From Ferrovibrio sp. (GTDB lineage Bacteria; Pseudomonadota; Alphaproteobacteria; Ferrovibrionales; Ferrovibrionaceae), in contig JAGOQS010000002.1 of assembly GCA_017991315.1 (NCBI GenBank), positions 620,001-684,000 on the forward strand: 64,000 bases of DNA, given 5' to 3'. A program made the translations under genes and the position numbers. Numbering within the stretch: position 1 is the stretch's first letter; each line of letters opens with the position of its first letter. A model generated the notes under the pieces. The model was not told the DNA's origin and did no database searches. It was given only the letters and a program-made list of their open reading frames with translations. This document shows, one piece after another, positions 38,169 through 47,655 of the stretch.

Positions 38169-40273
38169 ATATCCGCACTGCGGCTGCGCGGGAAGCGCAG
38201 TGTCACCTTGGTGCCACTGCCCTCGCGGCTATCGATGGTGAGCGATCCCTGGTGCAGCCGCATCAGCGACTGCACCAGCGGCAGGCCGAGGCCGGCACCG
38301 CCATAGCTCTTGGAGAGATGGTGGTGCAACTGCACGAACGGCTCCAGTGCGCGCGGCACATCCTCGCGCTTCATGCCGATGCCGGTGTCGCGCACCCAGA
38401 TGGCGAAGCGGCCATCGCCCTCGACTTCCGCGCCGAGTGTGACGCTGCCCCCGGCCGGCGTGAATTTCAGCGCATTGGACAGCAGGTTCAGCAGCATCTG
38501 CCGCAAGGCGCGAATATCAGCGCGGAGATAAGGCAAGCCATCGGGCAATTCCGCCACCAGCGCCACGTTGCTCTCCTCGGCCTTGTCGCGCAGCATGCGC
38601 AATACGGCATGGCATTGCTCGTAGATATCGACTTCCTCTTCAGTCAATTCGACGCGACCGGCCTCGATGCGGGTATGATCCAGCAGGTCGTTGACCAGGC
38701 TGAGCAGATGCTTGCCGCTGGCCAGGATGTCGGCGGCATATTCCTTGTAGCGGCCATCGCCGAGCTTGCCGAACAATTCGCCGGTAAGGATTTCTGAAAA
38801 GCCGATGATGGCGTTGAGCGGCGTGCGCAATTCGTGGCTCATATTGCCAAGGAATGCGGTCTTGGCCTGGTTCGCCGCCTCGGCTTCGCCCTTGGCCTGT
38901 TTCAGCGCATCAATCACGCGCTTGAGCCGTTCGGAGTCACGGTTCACGCGCTGGATGACACGATTGTACTGCAAGGCGATCGGCTCCACCTCGGAACCAA
39001 TCACCACGTTGACCGGCGCATCGAAGCGGCCTTCAACACGGTGGCGCTCCATGTCGTTGACCAGATCGAGCATCGCCGAGGTGGCGCCATGCTCGGCCTG
39101 GTTCAGGCCGGCCTGCTCGGCCTCCGGCGAGACGCGCAGGGGATGGAAGCGGTTGATGATCTTGAGCCCCACATAGGCCAGGCCGAAGCAATAGACCGCA
39201 GCCGCAGCACAGCCGAGAAGCTGGATGCCGAACTGGCTGATGCGGTCATGCTGCACGGGCCAATTGGCCGGGTCACCAAACAAAGCCACGGCCAGCGTGC
39301 CCCAGATGCCGGCGCCGAGATGCGCCGGGACGGCGCCGACTGCATCGTCGATGCGCAGCCGCTCCAGCCATTCGCCGAACAGGATCGCCACCACGGCGCC
39401 AACACCGCCGATGATCACCGCGGCCAAAGCCGAGGTGTCATGGCAATTGGCCGTAATGGCGACGAGGCCAGCCAGCGTGCCATTGAGGAAATCCTCGACG
39501 CGCGGCAACGGATACATCAGCCGCGAGGCGATCAGCCCGGCAACGCCGCCGGCGCAGCCGCCTAATGTGGTGTTGATCAGCACACTTGGGACATCCGCCG
39601 ACATCGCCAGCGTGCTGCCGCCGTTGAAGCCGAACCAGCCGAACCACAGCAGCATGACGCCGAGGGTGGACATGGTGAGGTCGTGGCCGCGGATCATCGC
39701 CACGCCCTTCTTGAACCGGCCCATGCGCGGACCGATCACCAGCACGGCGGCCAGCGACACCCAGCCGCCGACCGAATGCACCACAGTGGAGCCGGCGAAA
39801 TCGATGAAGCCGAGCTTGACCAGCCAGCCAGCCTCGCCGCCGAGCTGGCCGTTATTCCAGGCCCAATGGCCAAAGACCGGGTAGATCAGGCCGGAGATGA
39901 TGACCGTGATGATGACATAGGAACTGAACGCCACGCGCTCGGCCACCGCGCCGGAAACGATGGTAGCCGCCGTGCCGCAGAACATGAGCTGAAACAGCAG
40001 GAAGCCGCCGATCGAGGCATCCTGGCGGGCGTCGTACATCCAGGCCGAAGCACCGACCCAGCCGTTCTGGCTGACGCCGAACATCAAGGCGAAACCGCAC
40101 ATCCAGAACAGCAGGCCGGCGATGCAGAAATCGACCAGGTTTTTCAACGCCACGTTGATGCTGTTCTTGGCTCGGACAAAGCCGCTTTCCAGACAGCAGA
40201 AACCGGCCTGCATGACAAAAATCATGCAGGTGGCCACCATGATCCAGACAAGGTCTACGCGTTCTATGGACAT
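38165..40273 (-). CDS. Ammonium transporter-histidine kinase fusion (Amt-HK)
   Basis: A 702-aa fusion. Residues 1-375 form an 11-helix Amt domain. Both pore histidines are kept, His166 (STVVHSVGG) and His318 ([11 protein letters not shown]), as is Asp158 (DFAGS). A linker and coiled-coil (about 395-470) lead to a histidine kinase with H-box His480 ([12 protein letters not shown]), N-box [17 protein letters not shown] and GAGLGLPL. The architecture suggests a sensor reading external ammonium, though transport may persist. There is no receiver domain or adjacent response regulator and no glnK. The ATG at 40273 (MSIERVD) is chosen over one at 40312. Confidence 0.93.
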   Translation of the reverse strand: MSIERVDLVWIMVATCMIFVMQAGFCCLESGFVRAKNSINVALKNLVDFCIAGLLFWMCGFALMFGVSQNGWVGASAWMYDARQDASIGGFLLFQLMFCGTAATIVSGAVAERVAFSSYVIITVIISGLIYPVFGHWAWNNGQLGGEAGWLVKLGFIDFAGSTVVHSVGGWVSLAAVLVIGPRMGRFKKGVAMIRGHDLTMSTLGVMLLWFGWFGFNGGSTLAMSADVPSVLINTTLGGCAGGVAGLIASRLMYPLPRVEDFLNGTLAGLVAITANCHDTSALAAVIIGGVGAVVAILFGEWLERLRIDDAVGAVPAHLGAGIWGTLAVALFGDPANWPVQHDRISQFGIQLLGCAAAAVYCFGLAYVGLKIINRFHPLRVSPEAEQAGLNQAEHGATSAMLDLVNDMERHRVEGRFDAPVNVVIGSEVEPIALQYNRVIQRVNRDSERLKRVIDALKQAKGEAEAANQAKTAFLGNMSHELRTPLNAIIGFSEILTGELFGKLGDGRYKEYAADILASGKHLLSLVNDLLDHTRIEAGRVELTEEEVDIYEQCHAVLRMLRDKAEESNVALVAELPDGLPYLRADIRALRQMLLNLLSNALKFTPAGGSVTLGAEVEGDGRFAIWVRDTGIGMKREDVPRALEPFVQLHHHLSKSYGGAGLGLPLVQSLMRLHQGSLTIDSREGSGTKVTLRFPRSRSADI

Positions 40274-40489
40274 GGATTCCGGGGGAGACCGAACACAACC
40301 TTGCTTAAGCAAGAGGCATACCAGTGCTAAACCCGCGATATTCGGCCCAATGTGGCGGCAAGCGGCCTTGCCTTAGGCATGATGGCTAAAAATTAGCCGA
40401 AACCGGGGTGTTGGCATTTCCCCTGCGGCGCATTATGTCAGAGACCACGCAAAAAACGGCCACCAGAGCCTTTATTGGACCGCAGCATC

Positions 40490-41443
40490 ATGGAACCCAT
40501 CAGCCTGAATCTCGGCGGCACCCCCGCCGCTCCCGCCGCCGCCCCGGGCGCTTCTCCGGCTGGGGATCTGGTGAAGGAAATCGATATCTCCACCTTCATG
40601 CAGGATGTGGTGCAGGCTTCGATGAAGCAGCCGGTACTGGTGGATTTCTGGGCGCCGTGGTGCGGCCCCTGCAAGCAGCTCGGGCCGGCACTGGAAAAGG
40701 CCGCCGTGGCTGCCAAGGGCAAGTTCAAGCTGGTGAAGGTCAATATCGACGACCCGCGCAATCAGCCGCTGGCGCAGCAGTTGCGCATCCAGTCGATCCC
40801 GGCGGTCTATGCCTTTTCCAAGGGCCAGCCGGTGGATGGCTTTGTCGGCGCCCTGCCCGACAGCCAGTTGAAGAAGTTCATTGAGCAGGTGGTCGGCGAG
40901 GCGGTGGGCGACAGCGAAGCCGTGCAGCTGATTGAGGCTGGCAAGGCGGCGCTGGCGGCCCAGGACTGGGCGGCAGCCGGCGAAGCCTTCTCCGGCGCGC
41001 TCGGCGAGGAAGCCGAGAATCCGGCAGCGCTGGGTGGCCTGGCCCGCGCCATGGTCGGCCTGGGTGAACTGGAAGCGGTGGACGAAATCCTCGCCCAGGT
41101 GCCCCCGGCGCATGAGAATCATCCCGATGTTGCCTCGGCGCGCTCGGCGCTGCAGCTCGCGCGCGAAAGCGCCGGTGCCGCCGGTGAACTGGCTGGCCTG
41201 GAAGCCGCCGTCAACGCCGATCCGAAGAACCATCAGGCGCGCTATGACTATGCGCTGGCGCTGCTTGGCGATAACCGCCAGGGCGATGCGCTGGACCAGT
41301 TGCTCGAGCTGGTGAAGCTTGACCGCAAATGGAACGATGAGGCGGCGCGCAAGCAGTTGGTGAAGATCTTCGAGGCGCTTGGCCCGATGGACCCGCTGGT
41401 GGTGGACGCCCGCCGCCGCCTTTCCTCGATCCTGTTCGCCTGA
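40490..41443 (+). CDS. Thioredoxin-TPR protein (CnoX/YbbN-like)
   Basis: A 317-aa protein. An Ala/Pro-rich N-terminus precedes a thioredoxin domain (30-135) with an intact W57-C58-G59-P60-C61, followed by a helical TPR-like region (150-317). This is the layout of CnoX/YbbN, a redox-active chaperone that hands substrates to GroEL. In E. coli CnoX the motif is SQHC, whereas here CGPC implies oxidoreductase activity, as in Caulobacter CnoX. The ATG at 40490 starts MEPISLNLGG. It is followed 10 bp later by a LON-substrate-binding-domain gene. Confidence 0.9.
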   Translation: MEPISLNLGGTPAAPAAAPGASPAGDLVKEIDISTFMQDVVQASMKQPVLVDFWAPWCGPCKQLGPALEKAAVAAKGKFKLVKVNIDDPRNQPLAQQLRIQSIPAVYAFSKGQPVDGFVGALPDSQLKKFIEQVVGEAVGDSEAVQLIEAGKAALAAQDWAAAGEAFSGALGEEAENPAALGGLARAMVGLGELEAVDEILAQVPPAHENHPDVASARSALQLARESAGAAGELAGLEAAVNADPKNHQARYDYALALLGDNRQGDALDQLLELVKLDRKWNDEAARKQLVKIFEALGPMDPLVVDARRRLSSILFA

Positions 41444-41453
41444 CGCCCGCGGC

Positions 41454-42122
41454 ATGGCGGACCAGGAGCCGGAAATCACCGACATCGCCGCGCTCGACGG
41501 CACCATACCAATCTTTCCGCTTACCGGTGTGCTGCTGCTGCCGCGCGGCATGCTGCCGCTCAACATCTTCGAGCCGCGCTACCTGGCGATGACGCGGGAT
41601 GCCCTGGCAGGCTCGAAGCTGATTGGTATGATCCAGCCGCAAGAAGCCTTCAGCCGCGAGGCCAAACCGCCGGTCTACCGCATCGGCTGTTTGGGCCGCA
41701 TCAACGCCTCGGTCGATACCGAGGATGGCCGCGTGCTGATCACGCTCAGAGGCGTCTGCCGCTTCGCCGTGGCGAATGAACAAGCGATGACCGAGCCCTA
41801 CCGTCAGGTGACCGCGGATTACGCGCCCTTCGCCAGCGACTTGGCCTCGGCGCCAAACGGCCAGATCGACCGCCAGCGCCTGGTCAATGCCTTGCGCGGC
41901 TATCTCGAACGCCAGAACCTGCCCGCCGACTGGCCTTCCATCGCGGCGGCGAATGACGAAGTGCTGGTGCATTCGCTGGCCATGCTCTGCCCCTTCGCGC
42001 CGAGCGAAAAGCAGGCGCTGCTGGAAGCGGAAAGCTTTGCCGCGCGCGGCGCCCTGCTCACGGCCTTGCTGGAAATGGCGCTGCTGGAGCGCCCGGACAG
42101 CAGCACGAGTCGGTTTAATTGA
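41454..42122 (+). CDS. LON peptidase substrate-binding domain-containing protein
   Basis: A 222-aa stand-alone LON N-terminal domain with no ATPase or protease part. The signature IPIFPLTGVLLLPRGMLPLNIFEPRYLAMTRDAL is clear. Such proteins are widespread and poorly characterised; a role in protein quality control is inferred from the neighbouring CnoX-like gene. The ATG at 41454 fits the gene start 10 bp after the upstream stop. Confidence 0.92.
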   Translation: MADQEPEITDIAALDGTIPIFPLTGVLLLPRGMLPLNIFEPRYLAMTRDALAGSKLIGMIQPQEAFSREAKPPVYRIGCLGRINASVDTEDGRVLITLRGVCRFAVANEQAMTEPYRQVTADYAPFASDLASAPNGQIDRQRLVNALRGYLERQNLPADWPSIAAANDEVLVHSLAMLCPFAPSEKQALLEAESFAARGALLTALLEMALLERPDSSTSRFN

Positions 42123-42151
42123 TTGGCCGCTTCAACTGACGGGAACACGCC

Positions 42152-42352
42152 ATGTCGGAAACACCCCAGACCACGCCTGCCCCGGTCGACCCCAAGCTGC
42201 TGGAACTGCTGGTCTGCCCGCTGACCAAGACCACCCTGCGCTATGACCGCGAAGCCAATGAACTGGTGAGCGAGAAGGCGCGACTGGCCTTCCCGATCCG
42301 CGACGGCATTCCGATCATGCTGGTGGACGAGGCCCGCCAGATCGAGGGCTGA
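42152..42352 (+). CDS. Trm112 family small protein (YcaR-like)
   Basis: A 66-aa protein of the Trm112/UPF0434 family: [20 protein letters not shown] followed by [17 protein letters not shown]. In eukaryotes Trm112 activates methyltransferases; the bacterial form usually has CP-x-x-x and only part of the zinc site, as here (one Cys). It lies between the LON-domain gene and the DUF971 gene on the same strand with short gaps. Confidence 0.92.
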   Translation: MSETPQTTPAPVDPKLLELLVCPLTKTTLRYDREANELVSEKARLAFPIRDGIPIMLVDEARQIEG

Positions 42353-42357
42353 AATCC

Positions 42358-42747
42358 GTGGACCAGTCTTCCCCCTATACCCTCGCCGGGCGCCCGGCCT
42401 GCACCGAATTGCGGCTGAAGTCGCAGGAGAAGGTGCTGGAAGTCGATTACGCCAATGGCAAGTCATTCCGCTTCACGGCGGAATTCCTGCGCGTGGAAAG
42501 CCCGTCCGCGGAAGTGCAGGGCCACGGCCCGCATCAGCGCACCTATATCGGCGGCCGGCGCCATGTGAACATCATCGCCATCGAGCCGGTGGGCACCTAT
42601 GCCGTGCGGCTGAAATTCGACGACCTGCACGATACCGGCATCTATAGCTGGGAATATTTCTACGACCGCGGCCACGACCAGGACGAACTCTGGGCGCGGT
42701 ATCTGGCGGCGCTGGAAGAACGCGGCCTCAAGCGCGACCCGCGCTGA
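42358..42747 (+). CDS. DUF971 family protein
   Basis: A 129-aa protein of the DUF971 (gamma-butyrobetaine hydroxylase N-terminal-like) family. The pattern is typical: TELRLKSQEKVLEVDYANGKSFRFTAEFLRVESPSAEVQGHG followed by IEPVGTYAVRLKFDDLHDTGIYSWEYF. Some relatives sit next to Fe-S or ApbC/Mrp proteins, but here the neighbours are Trm112 and LON-domain genes. The start is GTG at 42358, 5 bp after the Trm112 stop. Confidence 0.9.
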   Translation: MDQSSPYTLAGRPACTELRLKSQEKVLEVDYANGKSFRFTAEFLRVESPSAEVQGHGPHQRTYIGGRRHVNIIAIEPVGTYAVRLKFDDLHDTGIYSWEYFYDRGHDQDELWARYLAALEERGLKRDPR

Positions 42748-42752
42748 TTTTT

Positions 42753-43994
42753 CTAAAGCGCCTGCCCCTGCAGCAGCTTCGGCAACTTGCCGACATCGCC
42801 CATGGCATGGCGCATGAAGAAGGTCTTGGCCGGCTTCAGCCGCTCGACCAGGCCAAGCCCCAGGTCGCGCGCCAGTTTCACCGGCGCGATATCGTTTGAG
42901 AACAGCCGCGTCAGCCCATCGGTCACCGCCGACAACACGGCGGTATCGACGCGACGCCAGTTCTCGTAAGCCTCCAGCACATCCTGCTGCCCCGGATCGA
43001 GGCCGACGCGTCGTGCCGTCACCACCGCTTCGACCAGGGCGGCAACATCGCGCAGCCCGAGATTGAGGCCCTGGCCGGCAATCGGATGGATGCCATGGGC
43101 GGCATCGCCGACCAGCGCGAGGCGATGATCAATATAGCGTTCGGCATGCAGGAAGGTGAGCGGATAGGACCAGCGCGGGCCGGTCACGGCCAGCGTGCCG
43201 AAATGGTCGCCGAAACGCTGCCGCATCTCCGCGACGAAGGCGACATCATCAAGCGCCAGGATCGCCTTGGCGCGTTCCGGCGGCTCGGTCCAGACCAGGG
43301 AGGAGCGGTGTCGGCCCTCAGCATCATCGGTCATCGGCAGGATGGCGAAGGGACCGGCCGGCAGGAAACGCTCCTGCGCCACACCATGATGCGGCTTCTC
43401 ATGACGCACAGTGCAGACGATGCCGGTCTGGGCATAGCTCCATTCCATTGCCTTGATACCAGCCTGCTGGCGCATGAACGATTGCCGGCCATCGGCACCG
43501 ACCACCAGCCGGGCGCGCACCTCTCTGCCATCGCCTAGCGTCAGCCGTGCCGGCGCGCCGGAGCCGGGCTGACCACGCTCCACCGCCGCGACACCCAAAG
43601 GCGCCAGCAGCCGGGCTTTGGGCAATTCGGCCAAGGCGGCCTGCTGGGCGGCGCGCATGACGCGATTTTCCACCAGCCAGCCGAACGGGTCCTCGCCCAG
43701 CGTCTTGTGGTCGTAATGCACGAAAAGCGGCGAGTCGCCGTCCGAGACGCGGATATCCCACATCGGCTGGGCTTCGCTGACATGCTGCCACAGGCCGATG
43801 GCCGCCAGCATGCGCTGGGAGGCGAGCGCGATGGCCGAGACGCGGCCATCGAAGCCGGCATTCAGCGCCCGGGCCGGGTCCTCGCGGTCGATCAGCAGGG
43901 TATCGACGCCGTGACGCGCCAGGGCAATGCCAAGCGTCAGCCCGGCCAGGCCGCCGCCGACAATTGCCACTTCCGTCTGGATGATTTCAGCCAT
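42753..43994 (-). CDS. UbiH/UbiF/VisC/COQ6 family FAD-dependent hydroxylase
   Basis: A 413-aa flavoprotein monooxygenase that most likely hydroxylates the ubiquinone ring. The GxGxxG FAD fold is at the N-terminus (VGGGLAGLTLGIALARHG), GADGRQSFMR is the DG-type motif, and GDAAHGIHPIAGQGLNLGLRD binds FAD ribityl. It is full length. Which ring carbon it acts on (UbiH, UbiI, UbiF or the alphaproteobacterial UbiL/UbiM) cannot be told from the sequence. Confidence 0.92.
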   Translation of the reverse strand: MAEIIQTEVAIVGGGLAGLTLGIALARHGVDTLLIDREDPARALNAGFDGRVSAIALASQRMLAAIGLWQHVSEAQPMWDIRVSDGDSPLFVHYDHKTLGEDPFGWLVENRVMRAAQQAALAELPKARLLAPLGVAAVERGQPGSGAPARLTLGDGREVRARLVVGADGRQSFMRQQAGIKAMEWSYAQTGIVCTVRHEKPHHGVAQERFLPAGPFAILPMTDDAEGRHRSSLVWTEPPERAKAILALDDVAFVAEMRQRFGDHFGTLAVTGPRWSYPLTFLHAERYIDHRLALVGDAAHGIHPIAGQGLNLGLRDVAALVEAVVTARRVGLDPGQQDVLEAYENWRRVDTAVLSAVTDGLTRLFSNDIAPVKLARDLGLGLVERLKPAKTFFMRHAMGDVGKLPKLLQGQAL

Positions 43995-44092
43995 GGCACG
44001 ATTTTAGCCCCGGCAGCGGTCCTGTTCTAGGCATGGCCGGCGCGGCAAATGGTCATGGACGCCTGGGCCGGGCCGGGTATAGACTCCGAGTC

Positions 44093-44965
44093 ATGCAGTG
44101 GCGATGGCTTGCGGTTTTATCCCTGGCGTTGCTTGCGCCGGGTTTCCTCCTTCCCTCCGCCGCCTGGGCGGCCGGGGAGAAGTTGGCCGTCGACCTGGAA
44201 CTGCTGCTCGCCATCGACATCTCCGGCAGCGTCGATCCCGACGAGGCCAAATTGCAGCGCGAAGGCTATGCCAAGGCCCTGGTCGATCCCCAGGTGGTAA
44301 AGGCCATCGGCAGCGGTATCCATGGCCGCATCGCGATTTCCTATTTCGAATGGGCCGACGCCTATACCGAGAATACCGTGCTGGACTGGACGGTGATCAG
44401 CGATATGGCCAGCGCCAAGGCGGTGGCGGCCAAGCTGTTGGAAGTGCCGATCCGCATCGGCCGGCGCACCAGCATCAGCGGCGCCATCAACGCGGCCATC
44501 CCGCGCTTCAAGGCCTCGCCCTACCAAGGCCTGCGCAAAGTGCTGGATATTTCCGGCGACGGCCCGAACAATGCCGGCGACCCGGTGGACCTGGCGCGCG
44601 ACAAGGCGCTGGCCCAGGGCATCGTGATCAACGGCCTGCCGATCATTAACGACCGGCCCAATCCCTGGGGCATGCCGGTGATGGAAGACCTGGACCGCTA
44701 TTACGAGGGCTGTGTGATCGGCGGCCCTGGCTCCTTCGTGGTGGTAGCGGAGAGCTTCGATACCTTCCATGAGGCGGTACGGCGCAAGTTGGTGCTCGAA
44801 ATTGCATCTGCTCCCATCGTGCCCCGGCAATGGGGCCAGGCCGGCCCGCCGGTGCGTTTGCAGCACCCATTACAACTTGCCCAGGGCGCTTACCGCTACC
44901 CCAAGGGCTGCGATGCCGGTGAACGCCAGAGCCAGGAATTCTGGCGCCGCCGCTTCGACCAGTAA
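44093..44965 (+). CDS. DUF1194 (von Willebrand A-like) secreted protein
   Basis: A 290-aa protein with an N-terminal signal peptide (about 1-27, hydrophobic then AAWAAG) and a VWA-type fold. The MIDAS motif DISGSVD is at residues 41-47, TSISGAIN provides the conserved Thr/Ser, and DISGDGPNN is a later strand. DUF1194 proteins are periplasmic and of unknown role. The ATG at 44093 starts the signal peptide; a longer frame begins at 44033. Confidence 0.9.
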   Translation: MQWRWLAVLSLALLAPGFLLPSAAWAAGEKLAVDLELLLAIDISGSVDPDEAKLQREGYAKALVDPQVVKAIGSGIHGRIAISYFEWADAYTENTVLDWTVISDMASAKAVAAKLLEVPIRIGRRTSISGAINAAIPRFKASPYQGLRKVLDISGDGPNNAGDPVDLARDKALAQGIVINGLPIINDRPNPWGMPVMEDLDRYYEGCVIGGPGSFVVVAESFDTFHEAVRRKLVLEIASAPIVPRQWGQAGPPVRLQHPLQLAQGAYRYPKGCDAGERQSQEFWRRRFDQ

Positions 44966-44972
44966 CCCCCCT

Positions 44973-45020
44973 AAATTCCGCCCCTAAACCCCTGGCCCGC
45001 CTTGGCGCGGGCGGAATTTT
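44973..45020 (+). terminator. Probable intrinsic terminator after the DUF1194 gene
   Basis: An 11-bp perfect inverted repeat AAATTCCGCCC/GGGCGGAATTT (44973-44983 and 45009-45019) ends in TTTT; an inner GCCCGC/GCGGGC pair offers an alternative fold. It lies between the DUF1194 stop and glpX, so it should insulate the two. Confidence 0.6.
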
Positions 45021-45067
45021 GCCGTATTTCCAGGCGACAAGAACGAAGCCCGAGAATGGAGTGCCCG

Positions 45068-46033
45068 ATGCCGAGCCCGTTTGCCCGCGCCGATTTCCCC
45101 TTTGCCCTGCGGCATGTGACCGAAGCGGCAGCCGTTGCGGCCCATGACTGGGTTGGCCGTAGCGAAAAGGAAGCCGGCGATGGCGCCGCTGTCGAGGCGA
45201 TGCGCAAGGCACTGGGCGAGATCAACATCAATGCGGTGGTGATGATCGGCGAGGGCGAAAAGGACAACGCTCCCCTGCTCTATCGCGGCGAACGCATCGG
45301 CAAGGGTGAACCGGAAATCGAAATCGCAGTGGACCCCATCGAGGGCACCACCAACATGGCCAACGGCGTCGATAATTCCATGGCGGTGATGGCCCTGGCG
45401 CCACGCGGCGCCATGTTCGACCTCGGCCCCAGCTTCTACATGGACAAGCTGGTGCTGCCCGCCGCCGCCAAGGGCAAGGTGGATCCGACCTGGCCGGTTA
45501 AGCGCAAGCTGGAGGCACTGGCCGAAGCCCTGAACAAGCCGGTGCGTGAGTTGCGCATCTTCGTGCTGAACCGCAAGCGGCACCATGCCATGATCAAGGA
45601 AATCCATGCCGCCGGCGCGCGCACCATGCTGCAGGAGAATGGCGACGTGGCCGGCGCCTTCATGGCGGTGGATGGCGGCAGCAACGTGGATGCACTGTTT
45701 GGTACCGGTGGCTCGCCGGAAGGCGTCATCACCGCGATCTTCGCCCGCGCCATGGGCGGCGAATTCTTTGGCCGCGTCGATCCGCAGAGCGAAGACGAGG
45801 CCGCCAAGGTGAAGGAATTCGGCCTCGACAGCAGCCGCTGGCTCTCGGGCCAGGAACTGGTGAAAAGCGACGATGCCATCTTCATCGCTACCGGCATCAA
45901 CAGCGGCCCGCTTTGCCGCGGCGTGCAGATCCATCGCGGCATCGTGCGGCTGCATACCGTGATCCTGATGGCTGCCACCCAGGCGCGGCACGATCTGGTC
46001 AGCCAGTTGCGCCCCAACTTGTCGCACCAATGA
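45068..46033 (+). CDS. glpX: Class II fructose-1,6-bisphosphatase GlpX
   Basis: A 321-aa metal-dependent phosphatase of gluconeogenesis. Signature segments are VVMIGEGEKDNAPLLY, AVDPIEGTTNMANG and the VDGGSNVDALFGTGGSPEG segment. The start at 45068 is preferred for its GGAG spacing of 6 bp; an in-frame ATG at 45056 is possible. It overlaps pgm by ATGA, placing it first in a glpX-pgm-pgi operon. Confidence 0.95.
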   Translation: MPSPFARADFPFALRHVTEAAAVAAHDWVGRSEKEAGDGAAVEAMRKALGEININAVVMIGEGEKDNAPLLYRGERIGKGEPEIEIAVDPIEGTTNMANGVDNSMAVMALAPRGAMFDLGPSFYMDKLVLPAAAKGKVDPTWPVKRKLEALAEALNKPVRELRIFVLNRKRHHAMIKEIHAAGARTMLQENGDVAGAFMAVDGGSNVDALFGTGGSPEGVITAIFARAMGGEFFGRVDPQSEDEAAKVKEFGLDSSRWLSGQELVKSDDAIFIATGINSGPLCRGVQIHRGIVRLHTVILMAATQARHDLVSQLRPNLSHQ

Positions 46034-47652
46034 ACATCCGCAGCGTTGCATTGCAGCCCTTTGCCGGGCAGAAGCCAGGCACGTCTGGCCTGCGCAAAAA
46101 GGTGCGCGAATTCCAGCAGCCGGGCTATCTCGAAGCCTTCGTGCAGTCGCTGTTCGATACCCGGGCCGATCTCAAGGGCGGCACACTGGCGCTTGGCGGC
46201 GATGGCCGCTACTTCAACCGCGAAGCCGTGCAGATCATCCTGCGGCTGGCGGCGGCGAATGGCGTGGCGCATGTGCTGCTCGGCCAGGGCGGCCTGCTCT
46301 CGACGCCGGCAGCTTCCGCCGTGATCCGCGCCCATGATGCCCAGGGCGGCATTGTGCTTTCGGCCAGCCACAATCCTGGCGGCCCGCAGGGCGACTTCGG
46401 CATCAAATATAATATCGGCAATGGCGGCCCGGCGCCGGAAGCGGTGACAGAAGCGATCTATCGCCGCAGCCAGGAAATCGACCGCTATCTCACCATCGAC
46501 GCCGCCGATATCGACCTCGACCGTCTCGGCGCGGCCACGCTCGGCAGCATGCGCATCTCGATCATCGACCCGGTGGCCGATCATGCCGCGCTGCTGCAGA
46601 CGCTGTTCGATTTCGATGCCATCCGCGACCTGCTGCATTCCGGCTTCCGCATGCGTTTCGACGGCATGCATGCCGTGACCGGGCCTTATGCCCGCCGTGT
46701 CCTTGTGGACATGCTGGGGGCGCCAGAAAGCCTGCTGCTCAACGCGGTGCCGCTGCCGGATTTCGGCGGCGGCCATCCCGATCCCAATCCCGCCCATGCC
46801 GAAGAGCTGGTGGGCCTGATGCCAGGCCTGGATTTCGGCGCCGCCTCGGATGGCGATGGCGACCGCAACATGATTCTCGGCCCCGGCATTGCCGTGAGCC
46901 CTTCCGACAGCCTGGCGGTGCTGGCCGCCAATGCGACGCTGGCGCCGGGCTATGCCGCAGGCATTGCCGGCATTGCCCGCTCGATGCCGACCAGCCGCGC
47001 CGCCGATGCCGTGGCGAAGCAGCTCGGCCTTCCCTGTTTCGAGACGCCGACCGGCTGGAAATTCTTTGGCAACCTGCTGGATGCCGGCCGCATCACCTTA
47101 TGCGGCGAGGAAAGCTATGGCACCTCGTCGAACCATGTGCGCGAGAAGGATGGGCTCTGGGCCGTATTGTTCTGGCTCAACCTGCTGGCCAAGCGGCGTG
47201 AGCCGGTGGCGAATATCTTGGCGCAGCATTGGCGGCAATTTGGCCGGCATTATTATTCACGCCACGATTACGAGGCGGTGGAGACCGCCACGGCGCAGGC
47301 AACGATGGCCGATCTTGCCAAGGCACTGCCCGGCCTGGTCGGGCGCTCGATTGACGGCATGGCGATCACCCAGGCCGATGACTTCGCCTATACCGATCCC
47401 ATCGATGGCAGCGTTTCCAAGGCTCAAGGGCTGCGCGTGATCTGCGGTGAGGCGGCGCGCGTCATCGCCCGCCTTTCCGGCACCGGTACCGAAGGGGCCA
47501 CGGTGCGGCTCTATTTTGAACGCTTCGAGGCCGACCCTGCACGCCAACATGATGACGTGCAGGCCCGCCTGAAACCGCTGATCGATTTTGCTGAAAGCCA
47601 GCTTGGCCTACGCCGCCGCAGCGGCCGGGCCGGCCCCGATGTGGTGACCTGA
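46030..47652 (+). CDS. pgm: Phosphoglucomutase (alpha-D-glucose-specific)
   Basis: A 540-aa phosphohexomutase interconverting glucose-1-phosphate and glucose-6-phosphate. The phosphoserine loop is SASHNPGGPQGDFGIKYN, the metal loop is SDGDGDRNM, and the substrate loop CGEESYGTSSNHVREKDG is present. The length and the KPGTSGLRKKV start match the Pgm type that resembles eukaryotic PGM1. Its ATG overlaps the glpX stop by 4 bp, and pgi follows after 3 bp, so carbon enters glycogen or surface-sugar synthesis through this operon. Confidence 0.95.
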   Translation: MNIRSVALQPFAGQKPGTSGLRKKVREFQQPGYLEAFVQSLFDTRADLKGGTLALGGDGRYFNREAVQIILRLAAANGVAHVLLGQGGLLSTPAASAVIRAHDAQGGIVLSASHNPGGPQGDFGIKYNIGNGGPAPEAVTEAIYRRSQEIDRYLTIDAADIDLDRLGAATLGSMRISIIDPVADHAALLQTLFDFDAIRDLLHSGFRMRFDGMHAVTGPYARRVLVDMLGAPESLLLNAVPLPDFGGGHPDPNPAHAEELVGLMPGLDFGAASDGDGDRNMILGPGIAVSPSDSLAVLAANATLAPGYAAGIAGIARSMPTSRAADAVAKQLGLPCFETPTGWKFFGNLLDAGRITLCGEESYGTSSNHVREKDGLWAVLFWLNLLAKRREPVANILAQHWRQFGRHYYSRHDYEAVETATAQATMADLAKALPGLVGRSIDGMAITQADDFAYTDPIDGSVSKAQGLRVICGEAARVIARLSGTGTEGATVRLYFERFEADPARQHDDVQARLKPLIDFAESQLGLRRRSGRAGPDVVT

Positions 47653-47655
47653 CCC

